NCBI RefSeq assembly: GCF_024171735.1
Contig: NZ_JAMTCH010000003.1
Span: 546,841 to 610,840 of the forward strand
Reading direction: 5' to 3'
Length of the DNA stretch: 64,000 nucleotides
DNA from: Prauserella alba
GTDB lineage: Bacteria > Actinomycetota > Actinomycetes > Mycobacteriales > Pseudonocardiaceae
Part shown: positions 55,497 through 64,000 of the stretch, in pieces
Numbering within the stretch: position 1 is the stretch's first letter
Layout: each line of letters opens with the position of its first letter
Notes under the pieces: model-generated
Seen by the model: the letters and a program-made list of their open reading frames with translations, nothing else
What the model was told of the DNA's origin: nothing
Database searches by the model: none
Translations under genes and position numbers: made by a program

Positions 55497-57026
55497 TCAG
55501 CCGTCCGCCGGCTCCGCGAAGTACACGGCGTCGCGGCCCGTCTCCTTGACCGTGTAGACGGCGGCGTCAGCCGCCTGGGTGAGCCCGTCGAGCGTCGTCG
55601 CGTGGTCCGGATACACGGCGATGCCGACCGACGCCGTCGGCCCGGCGATCGTGACGTGCGATCCGCGCTTGTCGGTCGTGTCGATGTGCAGGTCGGCGAT
55701 GGTCGCGCGGATGCGCTCGGCGGCGCGGCGCGCCGCGCCGGCATCGGCGTCGGGCAGCAGCAGGAGGAACTCCTCCCCGCCGAACCGGCCGACGATGTCC
55801 GCGGGCCTGGTGGCCTCGCGCAGCACACCGGCCACCCGCGCGAGGACGTCGTCGCCCGCGGGGTGGCCGTAGGTGTCGTTGACGTCCTTGAAGTGGTCGA
55901 GGTCGATCATCAGTACGGCGAGGGTGCCGTCGGCGCGGCGGATCCGGCTGAGCGCGCGTCCCGCTGCCTCCGACCAGCCGCGCATGTTCCGGAGCCCGGT
56001 CTTCGGGTCGCTCGCGGCATCGGCCTGCAGTTGCTCGATCTCGGCGAGGCGGTTGAACGCCACGGCCACCGCGGTCATGATCAGCACCGCGGGCGGCAGG
56101 GTGACCAGCAGCACCGCGGTGACGGCGCCCAGTCCGGTGGCGACCGCTTCGAGCAGGTTGTCCGCGGTGCTGCCCAGTACCCCGCGCAGTGTCGGCGCCG
56201 GTCCACTGAGGGCGATGGCGCCGCCGACGTAGACCAGCTGCACGCCCTCGTAGACCGCGGCGGCGAGCAGGATCAGGGCGAACTCCCGCAGTGACGCGGC
56301 TGGGGTGAGCGCATCCCAATCGGCGGGGCCGAGCGCGCCGTGCAGCGTCGCCGCCAGCGCGGCCGCGAAACAGTGCGCCACCGTGGAGAACACGAAGTTG
56401 TGCGCAGGACGGCGTGCGATGAGCCAGCGCTGGGCGCGTACGGCGACGATGAGCGCCACCGTCAGTGTCACGGGCAGCACCAGCACCGCCGGGAACACCC
56501 ACACGGCGTTGAGATCGATCAGCACCGACCGCATCCGGCTGCGGCGGCGCTCCTCCTGCCGCCGGGTCAGCTGGATGTGGACGGTGGCGCCCGCGAAGAG
56601 GAGCGCGAGACGCAGCCAGTCCGTCGCCGTCGGTGTCTCGGCCGACGCCGCGGCGAACGCGACTCCGGCCACCGCCAGGAGCTCGGCGAGGACGAGGAAC
56701 CCGATGAACCACGGCGGCCGTCGCCACAGTGCCCATCCGGCCGGGGTGCGCGGTCCGGGTGGGTGCCGGTCCGCGTGGTGGTCGGCCCGGTGCCCGCGGC
56801 GAGACGGGCTCCGCGCGGCGCGATCCCCGGGCGTGGCGCCCTCGGGCACGGCACCCTCGGCGGCAGCGGTGCCCTCGCCGGTGTCGGGGGAAGGGGTGTT
56901 GTGGGCACGGGCGTCGTGGGCATTGGCGCTGTGGGCACGGGCGTCGTGGGCGGTGGCACGGGGTGCTCCGCTGTCCGACGTGGCGGCGGACCGTGGAGGA
57001 AGGCGGACATGCCGCTCGCGCCGCAT
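55497..57026 (-). CDS. Membrane diguanylate cyclase (GGDEF)
   Basis: 509 residues. An N-terminal disordered region has AHDARAHSANAHDARAH repeats and Pro/Arg-rich sequence. Six to eight membrane helices follow in a MASE-like sensor. The GGDEF domain reads DPKTGLRNMRGWSEAA, DLDHFKDVNDTYGHPAGD and the active site GRFGGEEFLLLLPDAD. RPAD, five residues before GGEEF, is an RxxD inhibitory site. Both features predict an active, feedback-inhibited cyclic-di-GMP synthase. Confidence 0.93.
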   Translation of the reverse strand: MRRERHVRLPPRSAATSDSGAPRATAHDARAHSANAHDARAHNTPSPDTGEGTAAAEGAVPEGATPGDRAARSPSRRGHRADHHADRHPPGPRTPAGWALWRRPPWFIGFLVLAELLAVAGVAFAAASAETPTATDWLRLALLFAGATVHIQLTRRQEERRRSRMRSVLIDLNAVWVFPAVLVLPVTLTVALIVAVRAQRWLIARRPAHNFVFSTVAHCFAAALAATLHGALGPADWDALTPAASLREFALILLAAAVYEGVQLVYVGGAIALSGPAPTLRGVLGSTADNLLEAVATGLGAVTAVLLVTLPPAVLIMTAVAVAFNRLAEIEQLQADAASDPKTGLRNMRGWSEAAGRALSRIRRADGTLAVLMIDLDHFKDVNDTYGHPAGDDVLARVAGVLREATRPADIVGRFGGEEFLLLLPDADAGAARRAAERIRATIADLHIDTTDKRGSHVTIAGPTASVGIAVYPDHATTLDGLTQAADAAVYTVKETGRDAVYFAEPADG

Positions 57027-57840
57027 GGGTACCTCCTTGTCGTCCTCGTCGCCCGGTCGTGCCGGCTGCCTGATCGGTCACCGCCCACCCCGGGGGCCGG
57101 CCGGGCGCGGGCGTGCTCCGGTGCCGGCTCTGCGGTTACCCGGCTCTGCGGTCCCTCTCGCATGCCCAGGTCGAACACGTTGGGTGTTCGGCGATGACGG
57201 ATCCGTGACAGTGGATCATGACGATGCCCTGCGTGTCCGGGTGCGGAGCAGCCGAGGGCGAGAGATCACCGATAAGGGGACGGCGGGGTCGCTCACGCGT
57301 GGGCGCTGACCGGTGTCCCGGGGCCGGAATCCCTGGTTACGGGGTGCGGCGCGGACTAGGATGACACCCACACGGTGCGGGCGCACCGTCGATCCAGCTC
57401 GCCGTCCGGGGAGGTGAGGGGAGGTTCCGTGATGCGCGACCGTGACTTCTGATCGACCGTGATTCCGCTACCGGCGACGACTGTTGACCGGCTGTGTTGT
57501 TGACCGGTCGTGCTGCTGACGGGCCGTGTTCCTCTGGCCGTGGTACTGACCGACGGCGCCCGGCCTGCTCGCGCAGTCCGGTCTGCTCAAGCAGGCCGGC
57601 GCCGGGTCCGGGGCGGCGTTCCCGCCTCCGGCCGCGTCGTCGGCTGCACTCTTCGGTCCGGCTGTTCCTCGGCGCCGATCGGTTGCCGTGCGCTCGGCGC
57701 ACTCACCCGGCCGTCCGCCGAATGGCAGGCATGTGCTGCGCCATCGGAGGGAAAGACTGGGAACGACCGCTGCTGTGGGTAGAGCCATCTCGGCAGGAGC
57801 CCAGTGCGGTCGGACCGGGTGCGGACTGCGGGAGGTCGAC
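57027..57840. other. Long gene-free stretch
   Basis: 814 bp between the GGDEF gene start and the SDR start. Frames here are Arg/Pro-rich and lack ribosome sites, so none is reported as a gene. It holds the tandem array at 57435-57549; the remaining roughly 400 bp on the left shows no structure I recognise. Confidence 0.55.
57435..57549. repeat. About seven 15-17-bp degenerate tandem units
   Basis: Units resemble YTGACCGGYCGTGTTG. The clearest copies are at 57482, 57497 and 57513; GCGACCGTGACTTCT and GATCGACCGTGATTC near 57435-57465 and CTGACCGACGG near 57546 are decayed members. Confidence 0.7.
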
Positions 57841-58731
57841 ATGGACGGGTTGCTCGGCGGGAAGGCCGTCGTCGTCACCGGCGCCGGACGGGGACTGGGG
57901 GAGGCGTTCGCCGTGCACGCCGCGCGTGCCGGTGCCGGCGTCGTGGTCAACGACGTGGATGCCGGTGCTGCCGAGGCCGTGGCGGCGAACATCCGCGACC
58001 ACGGCGGCCGTGCCGTCGCGAGCGGCCACGACGTGTCCGACGCCGACGATGCGGCGGCGGTCGTGGAGACGTGCGTCGGCGAGTTCGGCGCCGTCGACGG
58101 TCTCGTCAACAATGCCGCGGTGAACCACGAGGCGCTGCCGTGGGAGGACGATCCGGCCAGGGTGCGCGCGCTGATCGAGACCAACGTGCTCGGCGTGACG
58201 TTCACCGGTATGGCCGCCGCCCGCACCATGGTCGATGCGGGGCGTGGCGGTTCGATCGTCAACATCAGCTCCGGCGCGTCCCTCGGGCAGCGCAAACTCG
58301 GCGCGTACGCCGCGAGCAAGGGGGCCGTCGCGTCGCTGACCTACTCGTGGGCGCTCGACATGGAGGACGAGGGCATCCGTGTCAACGCCGTGTGCCCGCT
58401 CGCGCACACCCGGATGGTGTGGACCTCCGAACGGGCGCTGCGCGGCTGCCCGCCGGATCGCACGCCCGGCCGTATCGCGCCGGTGGTGCTCTACCTGCTC
58501 GGTGACGGCTCGGCGGGCATCACGGGCCAGCTGGTCCGCTGCAACGGGCCGCAGCTGCACATCGTCGGCCAGCCGTACCTCAAGGCGCCGATCCTCGAAC
58601 GCGACGTGTGGGACACCGAAGGTGTGCAGCGCGCGTTCGAGGAGGTCTTCGGTGCGCACCTCGAGCCGTACGGCCTGGAGAAGCGGGTGCCGCCACGGCT
58701 GCGGAAGTGGCTCAACGTCACCACCGCCTGA
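57841..58731 (+). CDS. Short-chain dehydrogenase/reductase with long C-terminus
   Basis: 296 residues from ATG 57841. VVVTGAGRGLGEAFA, GLVNNAAVNHE, catalytic Ser in VNISSGASLG and YAASKGAVA carry the SDR active site. The last roughly 60 residues (PILERDVWDTEGVQRAFEEV and onward) extend past the classical fold. It is convergent with the acyl-CoA ligase gene. Proximity to the steroid genes suggests, but does not prove, a lipid or steroid substrate. Confidence 0.88.
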   Translation: MDGLLGGKAVVVTGAGRGLGEAFAVHAARAGAGVVVNDVDAGAAEAVAANIRDHGGRAVASGHDVSDADDAAAVVETCVGEFGAVDGLVNNAAVNHEALPWEDDPARVRALIETNVLGVTFTGMAAARTMVDAGRGGSIVNISSGASLGQRKLGAYAASKGAVASLTYSWALDMEDEGIRVNAVCPLAHTRMVWTSERALRGCPPDRTPGRIAPVVLYLLGDGSAGITGQLVRCNGPQLHIVGQPYLKAPILERDVWDTEGVQRAFEEVFGAHLEPYGLEKRVPPRLRKWLNVTTA

Positions 58732-58751
58732 CGGGTGCCGTGACGCGACGG

Positions 58752-58780
58752 CCCCGGCCCACCGCGCAGGCGGGCCGGGG
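58752..58780. terminator. Terminator between convergent SDR and acyl-CoA ligase genes
   Basis: CCCCGGCCC (58752-58760) pairs with GGGCCGGGG (58772-58780) in a GC-only stem of nine base pairs. The loop is 11 bases. No T-run. Confidence 0.6.
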
Positions 58781-58787
58781 CAGGCGA

Positions 58788-60656
58788 TCACGCCCCGTAC
58801 AGCGACTCGATGTCGTCGCGGTAGCGCTCGTTGATCACGCGGCGCTTGAGCTTCAGCGTCGGCGTCAGCTCACCGCTCTCGGGCGTCCACGCCCGCGCCA
58901 GGACCCGGTACTGCTTGACCTGCTCCACGCGCGCGAGCCGCTCGTTCGCGGCGCCCACGGCCTGCTCGATCTCGGCCTTGACCCGTGGATCGGCCGCCAG
59001 TGTCGCCGGTTCGGTCGCCTCGATACCGCGCGCGGCCGCCCACGCCGGTGCGATCTCGTCGTCGAGCACGATCAGCGCGCTGATGTACGGCCGGTCGTCG
59101 CCGATCGCGACCGCCTGGCCGATCAGCGGGTGTTCCTTGAGCAGGCTCTCGATCCGCGAGGGCGCGATGTTCTTGCCACCCGCGGTGATGATCAGCTCCT
59201 TCTTGCGGTCGGTGATGGTGACGTAGCCGTCCCCGTCGATCGTGCCGATGTCGCCGGTGGCGAACCAGCCGTCGTCGTCGGTCACGTCGTCGATCGTGCC
59301 GTCGGCCTGCAGGTAGCCGAGGAACACGATCGGTCCGCGCACGAGCAGTTCGCCGTCGTCGGCCACGCGCACCTCGACACCGGGCAGCGGTCTGCCGACG
59401 GTGCCGGCCCGGAACGCTCCCGCCGTGTTCGCGGTGATGGCACCCGTCGTCTCGGACAGGCCCCAGACCTCCTGGATCTCCACGCCCAGTCCGGCGATGA
59501 AGTACAGCACCTCGACCGGCAGCGCCGCGGCGCCGCTCGAGGCGAGGAACAGCCGGTCCAGTCCCAGCATCTGGCGGACGGGCGCGAGTACCGTCTCGTC
59601 GGTCTCGGCGATGCGCTTGGCCAGGTTCGCGGGCACGGGCTCGCCCGCGCTGCGGAGCTTGTAGCCCTGCTGCAACAGCTCGTTGGCCTGCATCAGTGCG
59701 GTCTGCTTCTCCTCGGGCAGGCCGGCGAGCATGTTCTTCAGGCCGGCGACCATCTTCTCCCAGACGCGCGGCACGCCGAAGAACTGCTGGGGATGCACCC
59801 GGCCGAGGGCGGTGACAACACCGGCCGGGTCGGCGAGGGTGTGCACGTGGCCCGCGTTGACCGTCGGCAGATAGATCGACAGCACGCGCTCGGCGATGTG
59901 TGCGAGCGGCAGGTACGAGATGTTCGACAGGTGCGGCGGGTTCTCGTGGACCTCGCGCAGGGCCGTGGCCTGGTGGAGCGCGTTGCGGTGCGACAGCACC
60001 ACGCCTTTCGGCATGCCCGTCGTCCCCGAGGTGTAGATCATCGACAGCGGGTCGTCGGGCCGGACGTCGGCCACGGCGCGGTCGAACGTCTCCGGATCGG
60101 CCGCGTGCGCTGCGGCTCCCTGGGCGTGGAGTTCGTCGAAGGCGACGAACCGGTCGTCGCCGGTGGGGACGGTGTCGTGATCCATCACGACGACGTGGTT
60201 CAGCGCGGGCAGCGAGTCCAGTGCCGGTCGCCAGCGGGCGAGTTCGTCGGCGCCCGCGAGGACGGCCACCGGAGCCGCGCTGTGCTCGGCGACGTAGGCG
60301 ATCTGCTCGCTGCTCAGCGTCGAGTAGGCCGTGCACGGGATCGCGCCCAGGCAGGTCGCGGCCAGGTCGGCGACGATGTGCTCGGGCCTGCTCGGCGCCA
60401 TGATCAGCATGCGCTGCCCGGACCGCAGCCCGAGGTCGGCCAGTCCGCGTGCGACCGCGGCGACCTCGTCGAGCAGGTCGGACCAGGTCAGGGTCGGTGC
60501 CCCTTCGACGTCGAGCGACGTGAGAGCCGGCAGGTCGGCGAACTCGCGCGCGTTGCGTTGCAACAGCGCGGGAATCGTGTCGGTGCCGGGATCGGCGGTG
60601 ACGAGCTGCGCCTCTGCTGCGGTGTCGGTTTGGCGATCCGCGGACGGTGCGGCCAT
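58788..60656 (-). CDS. Long-chain acyl-CoA synthetase (AMP-forming)
   Basis: 622 residues. P-loop MIYTSGTTGMPKGVVLSH, EVWGLSETTGAITAN, GWFATGDIGTIDGDGYV and the C-terminal KNIAPSRIESLL and TPTLKLKRRV with the catalytic Lys region mark a FadD of the FACL type. It begins about 140 bp from the divergent steroid-type genes and shares the control region with the KstR-like site. It is longer than the HIP-CoA ligase FadD3 and more like the FadD15 class, so assignment to cholesterol ring breakdown is not claimed. Confidence 0.9.
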   Translation of the reverse strand: MAAPSADRQTDTAAEAQLVTADPGTDTIPALLQRNAREFADLPALTSLDVEGAPTLTWSDLLDEVAAVARGLADLGLRSGQRMLIMAPSRPEHIVADLAATCLGAIPCTAYSTLSSEQIAYVAEHSAAPVAVLAGADELARWRPALDSLPALNHVVVMDHDTVPTGDDRFVAFDELHAQGAAAHAADPETFDRAVADVRPDDPLSMIYTSGTTGMPKGVVLSHRNALHQATALREVHENPPHLSNISYLPLAHIAERVLSIYLPTVNAGHVHTLADPAGVVTALGRVHPQQFFGVPRVWEKMVAGLKNMLAGLPEEKQTALMQANELLQQGYKLRSAGEPVPANLAKRIAETDETVLAPVRQMLGLDRLFLASSGAAALPVEVLYFIAGLGVEIQEVWGLSETTGAITANTAGAFRAGTVGRPLPGVEVRVADDGELLVRGPIVFLGYLQADGTIDDVTDDDGWFATGDIGTIDGDGYVTITDRKKELIITAGGKNIAPSRIESLLKEHPLIGQAVAIGDDRPYISALIVLDDEIAPAWAAARGIEATEPATLAADPRVKAEIEQAVGAANERLARVEQVKQYRVLARAWTPESGELTPTLKLKRRVINERYRDDIESLYGA

Positions 60657-60753
60657 GGGGACTCCCGGGGTTCTGGTCGGCGCTGACGAGAGTTCCCACC
60701 CTATGTGCTCGGTGTCACCCCGGAAAGTCCGTGAGCAGCACGCTTGTCGTGAA

Positions 60754-60768
60754 TAGAAACATGTTCTA
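60754..60768. promoter_or_regulatory. KstR-like operator
   Basis: TAGAAACATGTTCTA is an imperfect dyad that matches seven of the eight fixed positions of the mycobacterial KstR box TNNAACNNGTTNNA. A wider GAATAGAAAC / GTTTTATTC inverted repeat (60751-60777) overlaps it. It lies 32 bp before the first SDR start and 98 bp from the fadD start, between genes of steroid-catabolic type. Confidence 0.65.
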
Positions 60769-60799
60769 GTTTTATTCTCAGGCGAGAACGGAGGTGTTC

Positions 60800-61606
60800 G
60801 TGGCGACCCGAGAGCTCACGTACGACGGGGCGGTCGTGCTCATCACCGGCGGAGCTCGCGGAGTCGGTGCGGGAATCTCCGCCGTGTTCCGCGAACTCGG
60901 CGCGCAGGTGGTCGTCTGCGGACGGACGGCTCCCGACGGTGCCGCCGCAGATTTCGTGTCCTGCGACGTACGCGACCCCGCGCAGATCACGGCGATGATG
61001 GAACAGATTCTAGAGTGCTGGGGCAGGCTGGACGTCGTCGTCAACAACGCAGGGGGAGCGCCGCACGCCGACGCCGGCACGGCATCACCCCGCTTTCACG
61101 ACAAGATCGTGCAGCTCAACCTCCTCGCGCCGCTGCACGTCGCCCAGCAGGCCAACGAGGTGATGCAGCGACAGGACGCCGGCGGATCGATCGTCATGGT
61201 CGGCAGCGTCAGCGGCCGGCGCTCCTCACCGGGCACCGCTGCCTACGGCGCAGCCAAGGCGGGAATCGACAACCTGACGGCCAGCCTCGCCGTGGAATGG
61301 GCGCCGAAGGTGCGGGTCAACGCCCTGGCGGTCGGCATGGTGCGCACCGAGCAGTCGCACCTGCACTACGGCGGAGCCGACGGCGTCGAGGCCGTCGGCG
61401 CGACGGTGCCGCTCGGCAGGCTCGCCGAACCCGCCGAGATCGGGCGGTGCGCGGCGTTCCTCGCCTCGCCTCTCGCCTCCTACGTCACCGGCGCATCGCT
61501 GCTCGTTCACGGCGGAGGGGAGCGGCCCGCCTTCCTCGCCGCGGCCGACGCGAACGGTGCCGGTGTCCCAGACCGCGACATTCGACGGGAGAACGCACAT
61601 GGGTAA
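60800..61606 (+). CDS. SDR of cholesterol ring C/D cluster (Rv3549c-like position)
   Basis: 268 residues from GTG 60800, chosen because GGAGG (60790-60794) is five bases before it. VVLITGGARGVGAGISA, VVNNAGGAPHA, Ser in VMVGSVSGRR and YGAAKAGID are intact. In mycobacteria two SDR genes precede echA20 and ipdAB in the HIP-degradation (KstR2) region; this is the first of the pair here. The exact oxidised or reduced intermediate is not known. Confidence 0.88.
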   Translation: MATRELTYDGAVVLITGGARGVGAGISAVFRELGAQVVVCGRTAPDGAAADFVSCDVRDPAQITAMMEQILECWGRLDVVVNNAGGAPHADAGTASPRFHDKIVQLNLLAPLHVAQQANEVMQRQDAGGSIVMVGSVSGRRSSPGTAAYGAAKAGIDNLTASLAVEWAPKVRVNALAVGMVRTEQSHLHYGGADGVEAVGATVPLGRLAEPAEIGRCAAFLASPLASYVTGASLLVHGGGERPAFLAAADANGAGVPDRDIRRENAHG

Positions 61607-62513
61607 CGGGTTGTGCCGCGACCGGGTCGTCATCGTGACGGGCGCAGGCCGGGGCATCGGGCGGGCGCACGCGCTCGCCTTCGCCGACGCGGGCGCCAGG
61701 GTGGTGGTCAACGACGTGGGCGCGGCGCTCGACGGCGCGCGCACCGGGGAGGGCCCCGCCGCGGACGTCGCCGCCGAGATCGCCGACCGTGGTGGCACGG
61801 CGTGGGCGAGCACGCACGACGTCTCCGATTTCGAGGCCGCGAAGGCGCTCGTCGACGACACCGTGTCCCGGTTCGGCCGCCTCGACGTGCTCGTCAACAA
61901 CGCGGGCGTGGTGCGGGATCGCATGCTCGTCAACCTCGATGCCGACGAGTGGGACGCCGTGATGCGGGTGCACCTGCGCGGGCACTTCGCGACGGTGCGC
62001 CACGCCGGCGCGCACTGGCGGGCGGAGGCGAAGGCAGGCCGCACCCCCGACGCGCGGGTGATCAACACGAGCTCGGGTGCGGGCCTGCTCGGCAGCGTCG
62101 GCCAGGCGAACTACTCCGCTGCGAAGGCAGGCATCGCGGGCCTCACCGTCGTGGCTGCGGCCGAACTGGGCCGGTACGGGGTGACCGTCAACGCGATCGC
62201 CCCGTCGGCGCGTACCCGTATGACCGAGGACGTCTTCGCCGACATGATGGCGCGTCCGGACGGTGGATTCGACGCCATGGCACCGGAGAACGTCTCGCCG
62301 CTGGTCGTGTGGCTGGGCAGCGCCGAGTCCGCCGATGTCACCGGGCGGGTGTTCGAAGTGGAGGGAGGCAAGGTCTCGGTCGCACAGTCGTGGCGGCACG
62401 GGCCGGAGATCGACAAGGGGGCCCGCTGGGATCCGGCCGAACTCGGCCCTGTCGTGGCGGACCTGCTGGCCAAGGCGCCGGCACCGGAACCCGTCTACGG
62501 GGTGAGCCGATGA
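61599..62513 (+). CDS. SDR of cholesterol ring C/D cluster (Rv3548c-like position)
   Basis: 304 residues from ATG 61599, with GGGAGAA upstream and an 8-bp overlap with the previous gene. VVIVTGAGRGIGRAHALA, LVNNAGVVRDRM, Ser in VINTSSGAGLLG and YSAAKAGIA carry the SDR site. The C-terminus (ENVSPLVVWLGS, then GRVFEVEGGKVSVAQ) is that of the multifunctional-enzyme-2-like SDRs in steroid and bile-acid side-chain or ring breakdown. Overlaps echA20 (ATGA). Confidence 0.9.
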   Translation: MGNGLCRDRVVIVTGAGRGIGRAHALAFADAGARVVVNDVGAALDGARTGEGPAADVAAEIADRGGTAWASTHDVSDFEAAKALVDDTVSRFGRLDVLVNNAGVVRDRMLVNLDADEWDAVMRVHLRGHFATVRHAGAHWRAEAKAGRTPDARVINTSSGAGLLGSVGQANYSAAKAGIAGLTVVAAAELGRYGVTVNAIAPSARTRMTEDVFADMMARPDGGFDAMAPENVSPLVVWLGSAESADVTGRVFEVEGGKVSVAQSWRHGPEIDKGARWDPAELGPVVADLLAKAPAPEPVYGVSR

Positions 62514-63259
62514 CCGTCACGAGAACACGCATCGACGAGCACATCGCGGTGATCACGGTCGACGCGCCGCCGGTCAACGCGCTGCCGGTGGCGGGATGGT
62601 TCGAACTGGCCGATGCGGTACGCGCGGCGGGTGCCGACCTCGGCGTGCACGCCGTCGTGCTCCGAGCCGAGGGCCGCGGTTTCAACGCGGGCGTCGACAT
62701 CAAGGAGATCCAGGCGACCAGCGGATACGAGGCGCTCGTCGGCGCCAACCGGGGCTGCCACGCGGCGTTCGGAGCCGTCTACGACTGTGCCGTGCCCGTG
62801 ATCGCCGCGGTGCACGGACACTGCCTGGGCGGCGGGATCGGGCTCGTCGGCAACGCCGACGTCGTCGTGGCCTCCGAGGACGCCACCTTCGGTGTGCCGG
62901 AGGTGGAGCGCGGCGCGCTCGGCGCGGCGACGCACCTGGCCCGGCTCGTGCCGCCGCACCTGATGCGGACGTTGTACTTCACCGCACGCACGGTCACGGC
63001 GGCCGAGCTGCAGGGATTCGGTTCGGTGTACCGGGTCGTGCCCGCCTCCGAACTCGACGAGGCCGCATGGGACGTGGCTCGGTCGATCGCTGCCAAGGAC
63101 ACGCGGGTGATCCGGGCGGCCAAGGAGGCCTTGAACGGCATCGACCCGCAGGACGTGCACCGCAGCTACCGGTTCGAACAGGGCTTCACGTTCGAGCTCA
63201 ACCTGCTCGGCGCCGCCGACGATGCCCGGCAGTCGTTCCTGGACGAGAAGGGGTCGTGA
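62510..63259 (+). CDS. echA20: Ring-C-opening enoyl-CoA hydratase-family enzyme EchA20
   Basis: 249 residues from ATG 62510. It follows mycobacterial EchA20 closely: DAPPVNALPVAGWFELADAV, VLRAEGRGFNAGVDIKE, VHGHCLGGGIGLVGNADV, FGVPEVERGALGAATHL and KDTRVIRAAKEALN. EchA20 hydrolytically opens the last steroid ring of a bicyclic CoA thioester in the HIP pathway. It is coupled to the SDR upstream and to ipdA, whose ATG overlaps its stop by one base. Confidence 0.95.
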   Translation: MTVTRTRIDEHIAVITVDAPPVNALPVAGWFELADAVRAAGADLGVHAVVLRAEGRGFNAGVDIKEIQATSGYEALVGANRGCHAAFGAVYDCAVPVIAAVHGHCLGGGIGLVGNADVVVASEDATFGVPEVERGALGAATHLARLVPPHLMRTLYFTARTVTAAELQGFGSVYRVVPASELDEAAWDVARSIAAKDTRVIRAAKEALNGIDPQDVHRSYRFEQGFTFELNLLGAADDARQSFLDEKGS

Positions 63260-64000
63260 TGGCCGACAAACGCACCACCGTCGACGACGCGGTCGCCGAG
63301 CTGCGCGACGGGATGACCGTCGGCATCGGCGGCTGGGGCTCCCGGCGCAAGCCGATGGCCGCGGTCCGCGCGATCCTGCGCAGTCCGGTGAAGGACCTGA
63401 CCGTCGTCTCCTACGGCGGACCCGACGTGGGACTGCTGTGCGCCGCGGGAAAGGTGCGGCGCGTCGTGTTCGGATTCGTGACGCTCGACTCGATTCCGTT
63501 CGACCCCCACTTCTCCCGCGCTCGGGAGAACGGTGACGTCGAGGTCACCGAGTACGACGAGGGCATGTTCGGCCTGGCGCTGCAGGCGGCGGCCCAGCGG
63601 CTGCCGTTCCTGCCGACGCGGGCGGGACTGGGCTCCGACGTGCCACGGTTCTCGCCGCACCTGCGGACGGTGCGCTCGCCGTACCCCGACGGGGAGGAGC
63701 TGCTGGCCGTGCCCGCACAGCCGCTCGATGTGGCGTTCGTGCACCTGAACCGGGCCGATGCCCGGGGTAACGCCCAATACCTCGGGCCGGACCCGTACTT
63801 CGACGACCTGTTCTGCCTCGCCGCGCAGCGGCGTTTCGTGTCGGCAGAACGGGTCGTGTCCACGGCGGAGCTGACCGAGGGCGGGCCGGTGCAGTCGCTG
63901 CTGCTGAACCGGTCCGTTGTGGACGGTGTGGTCGAGGCTCCGGGCGGGGCGCATTTCACCACCGCGGCACCGGATTACGGCAGGGACGAGCGATTCCAGA
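63259..64000 (+). CDS. ipdA: Steroid ring D hydrolase alpha subunit IpdA, C-terminus cut by window edge
   Basis: 247 codons are visible with no stop. It reads ADKRTTVDDAVAELRDGMT, VGIGGWGSRRKPMAAV, VSYGGPDVGLLCAAGKV, EYDEGMFGLALQAAAQRLP, NAQYLGPDPYFDDLFCLAA and EAPGGAHFTTAAPDYGRDE, matching IpdA of mycobacteria and rhodococci along its length. IpdAB resembles class I CoA-transferases but acts as a hydrolase on the opened steroid ring. Glu101 in EYDEG lies where the catalytic Glu of characterised IpdA is expected (inferred, not aligned). About 45 codons are missing; ipdB should follow. Confidence 0.94.
   Translation, partial: MADKRTTVDDAVAELRDGMTVGIGGWGSRRKPMAAVRAILRSPVKDLTVVSYGGPDVGLLCAAGKVRRVVFGFVTLDSIPFDPHFSRARENGDVEVTEYDEGMFGLALQAAAQRLPFLPTRAGLGSDVPRFSPHLRTVRSPYPDGEELLAVPAQPLDVAFVHLNRADARGNAQYLGPDPYFDDLFCLAAQRRFVSAERVVSTAELTEGGPVQSLLLNRSVVDGVVEAPGGAHFTTAAPDYGRDERFQ

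Noticed and set aside
57494-57840. Small plus-strand frames in the 57-kb gap
   Set aside because: No ribosome sites, biased composition and overlap with the tandem array.

Overview
The window is high-GC actinobacterial chromosome, most likely from the family Pseudonocardiaceae (Saccharomonospora, Amycolatopsis and Prauserella are the sort of genera it suggests). The reasons are strong third-position GC, a mycothione reductase gene, an uninterrupted mycobacteria-like gene order (dinG, pncB, clpS, DUF2017 gene, DmpA-type peptidase, mec, cysO, cysM, rhomboid, murI, Rv1339-like hydrolase, rph, rdgB), PPE/WXG100-type proteins and a cholesterol ring C/D degradation cluster. The genus is an inference. 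No phage genes, insertion sequences or CRISPR arrays were seen.

Layout. 1-7.3 kb: mycothione reductase (cut by the left edge), a CobW-type metal GTPase, cobyric acid synthase, a secreted trypsin-like protease, an ElaA-type acetyltransferase, a small zinc-ribbon-like protein, an alpha/beta hydrolase and a broken aminoglycoside-phosphotransferase-like gene. 7.4-12 kb: ctaD-serB-peptidyl-tRNA hydrolase, then a methyltransferase. 12-27.2 kb: the conserved core block, with nicotinamidase and an odd PfkB kinase inserted beside pncB and a uridine-kinase-like gene inserted after cysM. The cysteine genes mec-cysO-cysM form the protein-thiocarboxylate route to cysteine. rph and rdgB are RNA and nucleotide housekeeping genes.

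27.3-37 kb is accessory: peroxiredoxin, lipoprotein, a tightly overlapped DsbA-like/deaminase/SMR/SMR operon facing a MerR regulator, a second deaminase, an SDR/SnoaL-like/MFS transporter operon, and a LysR regulator facing an EamA transporter across a perfect palindrome. 37-46.5 kb holds type VII secretion-associated genes (NlpC/P60 protein, WXG100-like proteins, DUF3558 lipoprotein, PPE-like protein), a tandem-HTH regulator, a membrane glycosyltransferase and one tRNA with a leucine anticodon but a short variable arm. 46.5-57 kb: TetR and a Baeyer-Villiger-type monooxygenase, an LCP cell-wall ligase, a large phospholipase A2/membrane acyltransferase fusion, and a diguanylate cyclase. 57.8-64 kb: an SDR, a long-chain acyl-CoA ligase, a KstR-like operator, then two SDRs, echA20 and ipdA (cut by the right edge).

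The most distinctive non-coding feature is the number of short, diverged tandem arrays (14-21 bp units, 3-7 copies) in intergenic DNA. Several sit at or beside stop codons where genes converge. Three arrays share a GCAACACG core and two others share a GC(A/G)TCGACCT core. A separate 53-bp near-perfect palindrome lies between pncB and clpS.
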